From contig CM076190.1 of assembly GCA_038277395.1 (NCBI GenBank), positions 183,026,001-183,090,000 on the forward strand: a DNA stretch of 64,000 bases, in the 5' to 3' direction. The DNA is from Dryocosmus kuriphilus (Eukaryota; Arthropoda; Insecta; Hymenoptera; Cynipidae). The notes beneath the pieces were generated by a model. It saw only the letters and a list, made by a program, of their open reading frames with translations. It was not told the origin of the DNA and did not search any database. Numbering within the stretch: position 1 is the first letter of the stretch; each line of letters begins with the position of its first letter. This document shows, in pieces, positions 1 through 11,025 of the stretch. The position numbers were made by a program, and so were the translations under genes.

Positions 1-162
1 CAGCCAAGCTAAGGATTCTACAAGGGAAATAAGTCGATATCAGCGCAGTTGCCCATTATACTAAGGAAGAAATGTTCCTAGGCATTCTAATAGCTGATTG
101 GCTGCCGCGACAAAACCGTATGTGACGTCACGACCGAACTGCACGGTATCAACGTATACCGC

Positions 163-1420
163 GGAATTCAAATTTATAAAAACATCTCCAAGAATTTTCT
201 TTTATTCTGATACAAACTAAATGGTTACAATGTGAAAAAATCAAATATTGGAAACCTAGAAATGATTTACAATTCTGGAATTAACTTTCTTTGTTTTCTT
301 TTTACTGACAGAACAAATTTTGCGCCGCCCCGTTTACGTTCTGTATATACCGCGCAATTCAATTTTTTCACACTACTACGTTTAACAATATCCTCTAATT
401 CAATTGTTCTTATTTAAAAGGAACAATATTATCTAATTGTAAATTTTGGATATAATGTTATGTTCGTGAATGCCAATGTATTTCACTGTTGTGAAATTTC
501 ACACATATAATTTTCAAACTTCGAAAATTTTAACTCTTTTAATATTAGATCTGGAACATGCTTGCTATGCTCAGATGAGTATCCAAACAATGTTCTTTGA
601 ACATTTTCAAAGTTGATTTTTGAAGATCATTCCAAAAAGGTCAATTTCAAAATTTTATAGGTCCTATTCTGCCCTCACAACATTAAGAAAAGTAGTAAAA
701 CCTACAAATTAGTTAACCTCAAATTTATGATCTTTACCATTATAGATTTTTAAGAATAAAGATCATACTTGTAAACAGGTTAATAATAGGCGGTTGACTG
801 TGACGATAGGATACTCATCCTAAGTGTAGTTTTACGACTTTTCTTAATATTATTAGAAGGGCAGAATAGGATCTATAAAATTGTAAAATTGACATTATTT
901 GAATGATCTTCAAAAATCAACTTTGAAAATGTTCAAACAACATTGTTTGGACACTCATCTCAGCAATACAAGCATGTTTCAAATCTAATATTAGAAAAGT
1001 TAACATTTTCGAAGTTTGAAAATTATATTTTTGAAACTTCACATAACAGTGAAATACATTGTCATTCACGAACTCAACATTATTTCCAAAATTTACAATT
1101 AGATTATATTATTCTTTTTAAATAATAACAATTGAAATTAGAGGGTATTGTTAAACGTAGTGGTTTGATACATTTTAATTGTGCAGTATATTATAGAGAA
1201 CGTAAACTTGCATGGCGTACGTTACAGTACGTTACGGCCGCGTTGCACGGTCTCAACATACGAGTATACCGCGGAATTCAAATTTATAAAAACAACTCCA
1301 ACAATTTTCTCTTACTCTTATACAAAGTAAATGGTTACAGTGTGAAAAAATCAAACGCTGTAAGCTTGAAAATGATTTTTAATACTGGAATTAACATTCG
1401 TTTTTTTTTTTACTAATGGA
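163..1420. repeat. Inverted repeat flanked by direct repeats (copy 1)
   Basis: Two AT-rich arms (~327-705 and ~818-1200) are imperfect reverse complements. Shared blocks include AGGGCAGAATAGGA, and the long TGTTTGGA, GAACATTTTCAAAGTTGATT and TTTGAAAATTATA stretches. Outside the arms, ~163-330 and ~1248-1420 are diverged direct repeats sharing TATACCGCGGAATTC and AAATGGTTACA. No protein is encoded. The structure resembles a foldback element or a decayed terminal-repeat transposon. Confidence 0.7.
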
Positions 1421-1429
1421 ACAGATTCT

Positions 1430-2110
1430 GAAAGTTTTTCTTTAAATCTCAAAAAATTAGGATAATCTTCTTTCATCCAATAATATACAAAAAAAAGAAA
1501 GTGAAACTTTAGAATATCTAAAAGTATTCTTTTTTGGACCAACCTAGTGCACATATTAGGGTGGTCAAAAAAAAAAATATTTTGGATTTTTTCATGTCTC
1601 ACCCTCTCGTTTTGTCTTATTTGTCGAAAAAATATTTAGCAGTATTACCACACGCATAACCTTTTCTTTCTGATGCTGTTTCGGTAATATCTCCCAAATA
1701 TTCTAAGCATAATATGAAAAAATCAATCAGGCCCTACTTTAAAAAAAACTATTTTTAATCTTTTTTTTAAATTTTTGCATACTTTTATTTTAGTTTAAAA
1801 TGTAGACTAAAGAAATTAAGTGATTAAAATTTTACGTTTCATTGACTTCCATGAAAATATATTCTAAGATAAAAGAAACTTGCAAATTTTTTTTTTTTAA
1901 AGGGCACTGCATTTTTTAAAAAGTTTAAGCCTTAATATTCGGGAGGCGTCCCCAAAAAGCAACCAGAAAGAAACCGAGGTATGAAAATTCTTTTGAGAGG
2001 AAATTGGTTCAGGTTAGGTTTGTGTGGGGTTATATACTTTAGGAGTCGTGCCCTACCTCTAAACATTTTTTAAAAATCTCAAAAAATTAGGATAAGCTGA
2101 AAATAACACA
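1430..2110. other. AT-rich intergenic stretch, no gene seen (also 37745-38400)
   Basis: The stretch holds homopolymer runs, an AGGGTGGTC motif near 1558 that recurs near 21594, and two copies of TCTCAAAAAATTAGGATAA (~1446 and ~2078). The short frames here are interrupted and are not convincing genes. It could be the decayed end of a DNA transposon. Confidence 0.4.
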
Positions 2111-2173
2111 AAATAATAAGACAAAAGGAGAGTTATTGTAAGTTTAATCGTTTTTTATTAGAATAAGATTGGG

Positions 2174-2480
2174 TTAGACCCATGCGAACAAGACGGTAAT
2201 TTGGGAATCTTGGTTAAAAAGGCTGGAATCTAAGCTGGAAACCAAGTGGAAGTCTAGGTCTGAAATTAGGCTTTGGGTATTGTTGGCATTGAGGCTAGAA
2301 AGGTAGGAGAGGAAATCCAAATGGTGAAAATGGATATCGATTTTTAAATGGTCTTTTACCCTGTTTGTTATGATTTTTGGTTCCATCTTGATTGTAGTTT
2401 TGACTGTTCTTGTTTTCCGCTTTGTCCTCTTTATTATTTTCCGCGTGATTTTTACCACTGTTACCGTTATTTTTCGTTGC
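2174..2480 (-). other. Possible low-complexity coding remnant (Asn/Lys-rich)
   Basis: On the minus strand one frame reads as an Asn/Lys/Glu/Asp-rich stretch, then a short Phe/Pro-rich tail (RYPFSPFGFPLLPF), then a stop. The duplicate at ~38480-38800 keeps it. No start, splice context or recognisable domain is visible. It could be a terminal exon of a transposon or secreted-type protein, or chance in AT-rich DNA. Confidence 0.2.
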
Positions 2481-2566
2481 TGTTAATTTTTATCCTCGAT
2501 CTTTGGTTCGGGTATTTGAAGCCAGCCTAAACTGACATCAGTATTTTTCATCAAAAATTATTTTTT

Positions 2567-3783
2567 TACATTCTCATCAGAGAAAGTACTAGATTTATGT
2601 AAAATTTGACCCCCCCCCCCCCCCAGTTTTCATCAAATCTCCACGTTTTAAGACTTCCTGAGTCAGAAAAAACGGTTTTTACGACGGAGTCTGTCTGTCT
2701 GTTGTTGTCGTTGTCGTTGTCGTAGTCGTTGTCGTTAACGTTGTTGTCTGTGGTCGCGATAACTTTCGAAAGACTAATCGAATTGGATTGTGCTTTAGCA
2801 CACTTTTTCAGGGTACAAAAAGAAAGGACGAGTTCGTTAACCAGTGGCTTTTGACTAGTGGTTATGGTTTTATCCTTCAAAAACGGTTTTCACAAAATCA
2901 AAAAATCAATTTTTCGGCTAAACTATGCGAGATACAGAAAAAATAGTAGAAAGTAAAATTGTTCACCTTAAAAAGATCTACAAATTTTGTTTCAACTGTT
3001 TTTCGATAAAATGCACGGTTTTTGTTTTAATCGAGAAAACGTTATTAAAAACAAGAAACTGTGTTTTCTTGCCAAAATATTCAAGATGCGGAAAAAATGA
3101 CAATGAACAAAGTGGTTCAGCTTAAAAAGATCTACAAATTTTGTATCAATGATTTTTCGAGAAAATGCACGGTTTTTGTTTTAATCGAGAAGAACTTTAT
3201 TAAAAATCAAAAATTCTAATTTCCCGCCAAACTATACAAGATTCGAAAAAAATGAGAATAAATAAAGTGGTTCACCTCAAGAAGATCTACAAATTTGCTC
3301 CCTTTCATTTTTTTGAACAGACGTGTAGTGTTTGAGTTATTCGTGAAATATGTTATGAAATATAAAGAAAACCACTTTTTAGCAAAACTATGCAAGATAT
3401 GAGAAAATATTAACAAGCAGAATTGTTCACCTTGGAAAGTGCTACAAAATTTATTAATAAGACCCATCGTTTTACTTTTAAGAAGCGAAATCCTGCATTG
3501 TGAAAATTTAGAAAATCACAAAAAGCGTTACCAATCTACAATGTGTTTAAAAAATATGTAATTATCGAGCGCGAAGCGCGAGTGTCATGATGAGAATGTA
3601 TACCTTAAGGGCAAGAGAGCCTTAAGTAAAATAATTTCTTTTGTAATTTTTAATTGAAGGGTTTATACGATCCATAAACACCGAGAGCGTAGCGCGAGTG
3701 CCAATAGACGCGCGCCGTAGGCGCGCTCATACTTCGCGCGAGGCGCGCGATGAGAACGTGCCCGCTAAGCGGGCAGATTTTTT
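2567..3783 (+). mobile_element. HINE-like repeat 1 (copy 1), near full length
   Basis: In order, this copy has the ACATTCTCATCAGAG end, a ~100-codon segment readable on the minus strand, three GTCT units followed by GTCGTT-type repeats (~2688-2750), about four tandem units of 154 bp (GATCTAC at 2975, 3129 and 3283), a CTTAAGG...CCTTAAG hairpin and GCGCGAAGCGCG-type palindromes. It ends with GATGAGAACG and the GCCCGCTAAGCGGGC hairpin followed by a T-run. This matches non-autonomous Helentrons (DINE-1/HINE) in layout. The classification is an inference. Confidence 0.6.
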
Positions 3784-3786
3784 ACA

Positions 3787-4935
3787 GTGTTTTCTGTGCA
3801 ATCCTGATGAAGCATGGCATCTGCAGTTTTTATCAAAATTATGTTATTTACATCCGTTTTTTCGAAATCCTGATGAAAAATCGTGACATCTGCATTTTTC
3901 ATTAAAGACAAGTTTTCTCATCGTTGGATTTGTAAAGGGAAAATTAATCTATCTATGCTAATCATAACTAAAAATTGTCATTATATTTCGACGTAGGTAA
4001 TTCACAAAATCCTGATAACGAAACATGAAATCCGCATTCTGCATTAAAAATTAGTTTTTTGTATTGTTGGATTGTTCATGAAAAAGACAAATCTATGTAT
4101 ACAAATCCAGATTAAAAATTGTATTTATTTTTCCAGATCCAGATAAGATTTAAAATTGTATCCAATTATTTACGATTCTATATATTAATTAAAAGAAGTT
4201 CATATGAATGGGATACATGACAAATATAAAAGTTTAATCGAAAGAACGCGATTTTGAAACATATTTTTAAATTTATTGAAACAATAAAAAGGCACTACTG
4301 CATGGAATAAAATCTATAGCTACATAAACGAACGATATTTATCCTTGGTTTGGGCACAAATATCGTTGGAAATGAACCAACGATATTAGCAAAATATTTT
4401 AAATAGGGATTTGCATTATAATTTATTTTGACTATAATTATTAATGAATCAAATTTTGAAATCGTTGAAACAAAGATATTATAATTTTAACGGAGGTTTT
4501 AAAATTTATAATCGATTTCCCAGTTTACCTTAAAACTAAAAATATTTAAAAAGGCCTTATGGAAATAAAAATGGGTGTAATTAATAGCAAACTTGTTTTT
4601 GATTTTTTATGTTGTCTAACAAGTTGGATTCGAACTTACATAATTTGTCGGTATTTCTTACTGTTTCGTGACGCTGTTCTAGCTAGGCCCTAACTAGATC
4701 ATCTACCTAGGACCAATTTAAGGTCCTATTTACAGCCTAGCTATGACCTAGGGTTCGTAAAGGTTTTTTTACCCGTAACGCCAGTAGGGCCTCAGAAGGG
4801 CCCAGAGAGTGCCTAATGAAATTATTATGGAAAAGTATGCATAAATAATAGGTAATTCGCGACTCATATTTCAAACGAATTTTTATTTTATTTATTATTT
4901 TTATTATTTTTATTTATTAGATTTAGATTTTAGAT
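3787..4935. other. AT-rich stretch with dispersed repeat, no gene seen
   Basis: No convincing reading frame is present. The segment ~4195-4310 (ATGAATGGGATACATGACAA and following) recurs diverged at ~21760-21862, so part of this is a dispersed repeat. A stretch rich in CTAG and CCTAG words lies at ~4680-4760. In copy 2 the CACTG-ended transposon inserted at the point matching ~4438. Confidence 0.5.

Positions 4936-4939
<4 letters not shown>

Positions 4940-4970
<31 letters not shown>
4940..4970. repeat. (TA)n microsatellite
   Basis: This is an uninterrupted TA run. The corresponding run in copy 2 (~44414-44445) received the mariner insertion, which fits mariner's TA target. Confidence 0.95.
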
Positions 4971-4972
<2 letters not shown>

Positions 4973-5018
4973 TTGTTATAAATATAATAAAGTAATGTAA
5001 AGTACGAGTATAATAAAG

Positions 5019-5560
5019 TTGGAGTTAATCAAACTCCGAATCACCAAGATCATCCTCTTCCGGTTGATCCTGTTCCTGTTTTCCTCCAGTCCAACGTCAC
5101 TTTCTCGTTGTACAGACGTAGCTTCAAGTCTTGCCTTTCTTCCACCGTCCCAATCTTTGGCGGGAGTCAAAACAATTCCTAATTCGGTACCGAAAGCCCT
5201 CTCAGTAATTTTTTTTCTGCCTTCAGATGAATTGTCAGAATGTGTATCTCCTAATACAACTAGAAAAAAAAAAAAATATAGATTATTAGAACAAATTAAT
5301 ATAATATATTGTTACACTGAGAAAATGAACCGTTAACCGAGAGAGAGCTAAAACGGTTAAGATCAAATGGTAAAAAATAACACAGTAAAAGGTCGTCGAA
5401 ACCGAGTTTAACTCTGAAACATTTGAAGGTGTAGTTCTTTGTTAAAATAAAACGATTTTTTCGGTTAAAAGCAAAGAACTGCTTTGTAATAAATTTTAAC
5501 CAATAGGTTAAAAGTAGGTTGGTATGCAGTAGGTTGATAATTTTAATCAAAAAACTGTAG
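5019..5560 (-). other. Possible exon downstream of the DUF4806-like gene; otherwise no gene seen
   Basis: On the minus strand an open segment (~5262-5019, duplicated at ~46075-45833) contains GDTHSDNSSEGRKK and TPAKDWDGGRKARLE, preceded by a pyrimidine run and an AG. It could be a further 3' exon of the adjacent transposon gene, but I cannot place it in frame. Positions ~5300-5560 are AT-rich with recurring CGGTTAA words. Confidence 0.25.
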
Positions 5561-5668
5561 CCAATACAACTTGGTTAAATTTTACAACGAAGTTTGCACG
5601 TGCTATATTAGCAGTCTCACTTGGCTATTTTCAGCAGAATGTTTTTTATATTCAACAAGTATGTTTTC

Positions 5669-6687
5669 TCAGTGTTGCTGTGTATTGCAGTGTGACATCT
5701 TTTGCCAAATATCTTCTGATGATATTTTTAATGCTTGACCTGAGATTCCTTTTAGAATCAAACAAAAATGGTAAATAATTTTTCTGTAAGTAAAGAATAA
5801 CATGAAAGAAGTGATCGTAATTAAATGCAGATAATTTATGAACGAAAGTCTATAATAATTACTTACAAAATCATCTCGGAATTGTTTGTCTTCTGTGAGT
5901 TTTTTATCGAAAGATTCGAAATCCTTTTTCTGAAAAAAAGGTAATGCCAGGCTTTTCTCTGTTATAAAATCGATTGCTTCCTGAGTGTTCTTGACATAAG
6001 TATCTCGAATAATGAGACTTTGATTTCTTTTAATTTCTTTTACGTCCACGGCTATCGCGTCCAGCTTTCTTATTATGATTTCTGCAGACAAAAATTTTGC
6101 AAAGTAATGACTTTGATGGATTATCTAATCTAAAAGTGACCTAGAGTATAATAGAAATCTTACCACTCAAAATCTTTGAATTTTCAGATTTTCCTAGCTT
6201 TTCAATATTTTTTGATCCTGGCTTAAGGTTCTCTCCAACGGGTTTGGATAATGTTTGAAGTTTGGTTAGAAACTGTGAAAATTGCGCATATTCTATAATA
6301 ATTTAAGGTAGAAATTTATGATATAAAATAATTCAATTCTAAAGAATAGAAGAAAATAAAAAATTAGTGAAAATACCAAATAAAAACTCAAAAATATATT
6401 TGTATACCTCTTTTATTCCGACTAAAAGCCACATCCGTGCTACCTAGCAACTTTTTTTCTTTTGATTTCTGAGACTTGGGCGGTTTTGAACTTTTGACTC
6501 TACTTCCTAAGACATGAGCATTATTTTTTTCCATTGCAAATTTTCTGTTTTCAATGTCATCAACAGAAGAGGTTGATGATATCTCGCATCTTTCGTTCTT
6601 ATCCTCTTCCTCTGATCTACTATTAATATTTGATAATCTAGGCAGTTTTAATGCATGCTGTGTTTGTTTCTTTGTACCGATTGGATT
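5669..6687 (-). pseudogene. DUF4806-like multi-exon gene (copy 1)
   Basis: Four minus-strand exons join with consistent phase and canonical sites: 6687-6408 (donor GTATAC), 6292-6164 (acceptor TTATTATAG, donor GTAAGA), 6081-5867 (acceptor GTCTGCAG, donor GTAAGT) and 5785-5669 (acceptor CTTACAG). The first two exons encode a charged linker. The third encodes LALPFFQKKDFESFDKKL and FRDDF, which resemble the start of DUF4806, a domain often found in a second protein of animal DNA transposons. Exon 4 carries two extra bases (CA) relative to copy 2, so its C-terminal part is read out of frame. It follows the transposase frame directly, separated by a TAG that could also belong to a splice acceptor. 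Its function is unknown. Confidence 0.5.
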
Positions 6688-7795
6688 CTAAGACTCGAAA
6701 GTTTCTGTCACTTTGACAACAGTATTTTCTACTAAAACAACCATGTCATTAGGTGACGAGGTAGAGATCATGACTTGCTTGTATATAATTTTTTTAACTG
6801 AGTCTCCCTTCCTTTTTGCGATTTCTAAAAATGGGGTTATCGTTGGTTTCTCATTAATATGGAAATTTCGCTCTTGGAGGCGTCGACGCAACTGCGCCAA
6901 TGGTCGATGAGAAGTACGAATCATTATTTTTAATTTTCCTAAATAACTTTCGAAAGCGAATACAGTAAGTCGACTTAGACTGCAACCCATGGATACAACG
7001 TCATCAACTACATGTATAAGGTGGTGAGCATTTAAAGATTGTGATCTAGGACCATAATAATCTCTTAGTGCTATGAAGAATGTTCTCAAGTAGAGCTTTG
7101 CACGTTCTGCGTATCTATTACAAAGTTTATCTGAACATTATATTCGGAAAGAAGCGTGCAGTAATAGAAAATGATTGTACAACCGAATCGGCAAAACATT
7201 TGTAAGAGCTACAAGACCACAGTAAAGAAAAAAATCTGAACTCTACAGCTTTCCACTTAGCGAAAGTCCCTGTAGATTTTGATTTCCTTTGAACTTGGAT
7301 TTCCTTGTATTTGGAGTAAAAAACGTTCATTCTTCCACCAAGTTCCTTTCTTTGTCTTGGAAATAATCTGAAGTTTAAATCGCCAGTGAGCCACTATTCC
7401 AGTATCTTTTTCATCACTTCCAAACAACAGAGATGCATAAAATCTATAACGAAAACTAGAATCATATTTATATGTGGAAGAATGCGGATAAAAGGCGATG
7501 TGCCATTGTGATGCCTAGCTTGCTCCTGATTTCTGAACGAAACATTCGTTCTTTCTCGAGCATCCACGGATGGAAATACAAACGTGCGTTCTCCTGAGTG
7601 TCCTTCGACTTCACATCTTTAACATGCTAGAAATCCACGATGACCTAGCGTATTTTTGACAAACGCTCTTGCTGGCGTATCGCAAATAATGCATTTAAGG
7701 CGCACATTAAATCGTCTGTTGTCAATGACGACTCCGTCTCTTTGTAGATCGTTTATTTCGATTATTAAGTCGCCTAGAAAATCATCTGGATTGTT
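6688..7795 (-). pseudogene. Transposase-like pseudogene, C-terminal part (copy 1)
   Basis: Minus-strand translation gives an almost continuous match to an animal transposase-like family known to me from arthropod and cnidarian genomes. Landmarks in order are NPDDFLGDLI, CDTPARAFVKNTLGHRG with a C-x2-C, HHNGTSPF, FVIDFMHLCCLEVMKKIL, KWKAVEFR, HFLLLHASFRI, NRYAERAKLY, AHHLIHVVDDV and FESYLGKLK...HRPLAQL. Lesions are a TAA at ~7631 inside the C-x2-C, a TAG at ~7417, a frameshift at a T-run at ~7228 and a TAA at ~7139 (Leu in copy 2). The 5' side ends abruptly at a HINE-like repeat. The missing N-terminal half seems to be at 17463-19953. Relation to CACTA-type transposases is an inference. Confidence 0.65.
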
Positions 7796-7797
7796 AT

Positions 7798-8578
7798 ATT
7801 CTCATCTCAATGAGAAGGGATTAATTTTATGTGAAAAATGACTTTCACGGATTTCATCAAATCTCCACGTTTTGAGACCCACTGAGTCAGAAAAAACGGT
7901 TTTTGCGATGGTGTCTGTCTGTCGTTGTTGTTGTCCTTGTTGTTGTTGTCGTTGTCGTCGTTGTCGTAGTTTGTGAACACGATAACTTTTGAAGGACTAT
8001 TCGGATTGGGTTGAGCTTTGGCATACTTCTTTAAAACGTAAAAAGTAAGGACGAGTTCGTTAACCAGCCACTTTTGACCAACGGTTATGGTTTTATCCAT
8101 CAAAAACAGTTTTCACAAAATCAAGAAATCCATTTTCCGGCTAAACTATGAGAGATACAAAAAAAATGTAAGAAAGTAAAATTGTTCACCTCGAAAAAGT
8201 CTAAAAATTTTGTCTTAACCGTTTTTTGATAAAATGAAGGGTTTTTGTTTTAATGAAGAAAACGCTATAAAAATTAAAAAACTCTGGTTTTCCGCCAAAA
8301 TATTCAAGATACGAAAAAAATGATAATAAGCAAAGTTATTCACCTCGAGTAGATCTACAAATTTTATAATAACCATTTTTTGATAAAATGCACGGCTTTT
8401 GCTTTAATCGAGAAAACGTTATTATTAATCAAAAATTTCAAATTTCCCGCCAAATTATGTAAGATACGAAAAAATTATAAGAAACAAAGTTGTTTACCCT
8501 AAAAATATCTATAAATTTTCTTTCTATCAATTTTTTGAGCAGACGCGCAGTTTTTGAGTTATTCGTGAAATATATTAT
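7798..8578 (+). mobile_element. HINE-like repeat 2 (copy 1), interrupted
   Basis: The 5' end (ATTCTCATCTCAATGAGAAGG-like) abuts the transposase remnant. The ~98-codon minus-strand segment (7807-8103), a shortened GTCT/GTTGTC microsatellite and 154-bp units follow. It is interrupted at 8578 by another member in inverse orientation and resumes at 9918 (AAAGAAAACCACTTTTCAGC). In copy 2 the same element is uninterrupted. Confidence 0.6.
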
Positions 8579-9694
8579 GAAAAAATCTGCCCGCTGCGCG
8601 GGCACATTCTCATCGCGCGCTACGCGCGCCGCGCTTCGCGCGAAGTATGAGCGCGCCTAGGGCGCGCGTCTATTGGCACTCGCGCTTCGCGCTCGATACG
8701 TTATTTACGGCACTCACGCTTCGCGCTCGATAGATTATTCACCTCGCGCTACGCGCTCGGTGTTTATAGATCGTATAAACCTTTAAATTAGAAATTACAA
8801 AAGAAATTATTTTACTTAAGGATCTATCGCCCTTAAGGAATACATTCTCATCATGATACTCGCGCTTCGCGCTCAATAATTACGTTTCTTTAAAACACAT
8901 TATAGATTGGTAAAGCTCTTTTTGATTTTCCAAATTTTTACAATACAGGATTTCGATTCTTAAAAGTAAAACGATGAGTCTTATAAATAAATTTTGTAGC
9001 TATTTCCAAGGTGAACAATTCTGCTTGTTAATATTTTCTCATATCTTGCACAGTTTTGCTGAAAAGTGGTTTTCTTTATATTTCATAACATATTTCACGA
9101 ATAACTCAAAAAATACGCGTCTGATCAAAAAAAAATGATTGAAAGCAAATTTGTAGACAATTTGGAGGCGAACAACTTTGTTTATTATTATTTTTCCGTA
9201 TCTTCCATAGTTTGGCGGAAAATTTGAAATCTTTAATTTTTAATAACGTTTTATCGATTAAAACAAAAACCGTGCATTTTATGAAAAAATGGTTAAAACA
9301 AAATTTGTAGATCTTCTTAAATTGAACAACTTTGTTCTTCACCATTTTTTGGTATCTTGAATATTTTGGCGGGAAACCACAGTTTTTTAATTTTAATAGC
9401 GTTTTATTGATTAAAACAAAAACCCTTCATTTTATCAAAAAATGGTTAAGACAAAATTTTTAGACTTTTTTGAGATGAACAATTTTACTCTCTGACGTTT
9501 TTTTTTTTATCTCTGATAGTTTAGCCGGAAAATGGATTTTTTAATTTTGTGAAAACCGTTTTTGATGGATAAAACCATAACCGTTGGTCAAAAACCGCTG
9601 GTTAACGAACTCGTCCTTTCTTTTTCGACCTTAAAGAAGCGTGCCAAAGCGCAATCGAATCCGATTAGTTCTTCGAAAGTTATCGTGGGAAAAG

Positions 9695-9732
<38 letters not shown>

Positions 9733-9736
9733 AACG

Positions 9737-9780
<44 letters not shown>

Positions 9781-9917
9781 AACGCCAACAGACAGACAGG
9801 CACGGTCGTAAAAAACCATTTTTTCGGATTCAGGAGGTCTTAAAACGTGGAGATTTCATGAAATCCGCGAAAGTCAAATTTTGCATAAATCTAATACCTT
9901 CTCTGATGAGAACGTAA
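8579..9917 (-). mobile_element. HINE-like repeat 3, nested, copy 1 only
   Basis: This is a full-length member in inverse orientation. It begins with AAAAAATCTGCCCGCTGCGC, then GCGCGCTACGCGCGCC-type palindromes, the CTTAAGG hairpin, several 154-bp units, the ~93-codon segment with a long GACAAC microsatellite (9698-9790), and ends GATGAGAACGTAAT. Copy 2 lacks it, so it is an insertion here or a clean loss there. No target duplication can be fixed because the flanks are A/T runs. Confidence 0.6.
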
Positions 9918-9964
9918 TAAAAAGAAAACCACTTTTCAGCGACTAATCGGATTGGATAGTTATT

Positions 9965-10100
9965 GAAAAATCTGCCCGCTACTCAGGCGCATTCTCATCA
10001 CGTTTCTCGCGCTCACCAATCAATGAAATTATATCTAGAACGTAAATTTCTTCATTTTTTACACAGTTTGGCTGAAAAATGCAATTTTTACATTCTCATC
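9965..10100. repeat. Fragment of HINE-like end
   Basis: GAAAAATCTGCCCGCTACTC followed by GCGCATTCTCATC is a degraded hairpin end of the family. The rest of the stretch, up to the next element, is unassigned AT-rich DNA. A matching fragment lies at ~58162-58285 in copy 2. Confidence 0.5.
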
Positions 10101-10105
10101 AGAGA

Positions 10106-11025
10106 AGGTATTAGATTTGATTTATGTAAAATTTGACTTTCGCGGATATCGCGAAATCTCCACGTTTTGAGACCCCCTGAGTCAGAAAAAACGGTTTTTA
10201 CGAATGTGTCTGTCTGTCTGTTGTCGTCCTTGTTGTCGTCGTTGTTGTCGTCGTTGTCGTCGTCGTCGTCGTCGTCTGTGGTCGCGATAACTTTCGAAGG
10301 ACTAATCGGACTGGAGTGCGCTTTGGTACAGTTCTTTAAGGGGTAAAAAGAAAGGACGAGTTCGTTAACCAGCGGTTTTTGACCAACAGTTAAGAAAGTA
10401 AAATTGTTCAACTCAAAAAATCTAAAAATTTTGTCGTAACCGTTTTTTGATAAAACGGACGGTTTTTGTTTTCATCAAGAAAACGCTATTAAAATTAAAA
10501 AACTCTGGTTTCCCGCCAAGGTATTCGAGATAAAAAAAATTGGTGAAGAACAAAGTTGTTCGCCTCAAAAAGATCTACCAACTTGCTGTGTATCATTTTT
10601 TGAGCAGACGCGTAGTTTTTGAGTTATTCGTGAAATATGTTATGAAATATAAAGAAAACCACTTCTCAGCAAAACTATGCAAGCAGAATTGTTCACCTTG
10701 GAAAGAGCTACAAAATTTATTTATAAGACTCATCGTTTTACTTTTAAGAATCGAAAACCTGTATTGTGAAAATTTGGAAAATCACAAGAAAACTTTACCA
10801 ATCTACAATGTCTTTTAAAACAATGTAATTATCGCGCGCGAAGCGCGAGTGTCATGATGAGAATGTATTCCTTAAGGGCGATAGAGCCTTAAGTAAAATA
10901 GTTCCTTTTGGAATTTTTAATGTAAAGGTTTATAGGATCCATAAACACCGAGCGCGTAGCGCGAGGTGAACAATTTATCGAGCGCGAAGCGCGAGTGCCG
11001 TAAATAACGTATCGAGCGCGAAGAT
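10106..11025 (+). mobile_element. HINE-like repeat 4 (copy 1), 3'-truncated
   Basis: It has the ACATTCTCATCAGAGAAGG end, the ~107-codon minus-strand segment (10088-10411), GTCT units with GTCGTC repeats, tandem units and CTTAAGG...CCTTAAG. A series of GAGCGCGAAGCGCGAG palindromes follows, then it breaks at ~11025. The 3' hairpin is missing. Confidence 0.55.

Noticed and set aside
2690..2760. Hairpin plus T-run at 3760-3783 as a bacterial terminator
   Set aside because: It is the conserved end of a eukaryotic repeat family. No bacterial gene context exists.
3540..3780. Bacterial REP sequences or contamination
   Set aside because: The CpG palindromes recur inside the eukaryotic repeat family next to spliced genes and insect-type transposons.
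9562..9843. Asn/Asp repeat protein from the GACAAC microsatellite
   Set aside because: The repetitive part is a simple-sequence expansion inside a HINE-like repeat, readable in several frames on both strands. It is not a gene by itself.
8579..9917. Canonical Helitron with TC start and CTRR end
   Set aside because: ATCTGCCCGC could be read as a TC start, but no CTRR lies at the other conserved end. The hairpin position fits the Helentron layout better.
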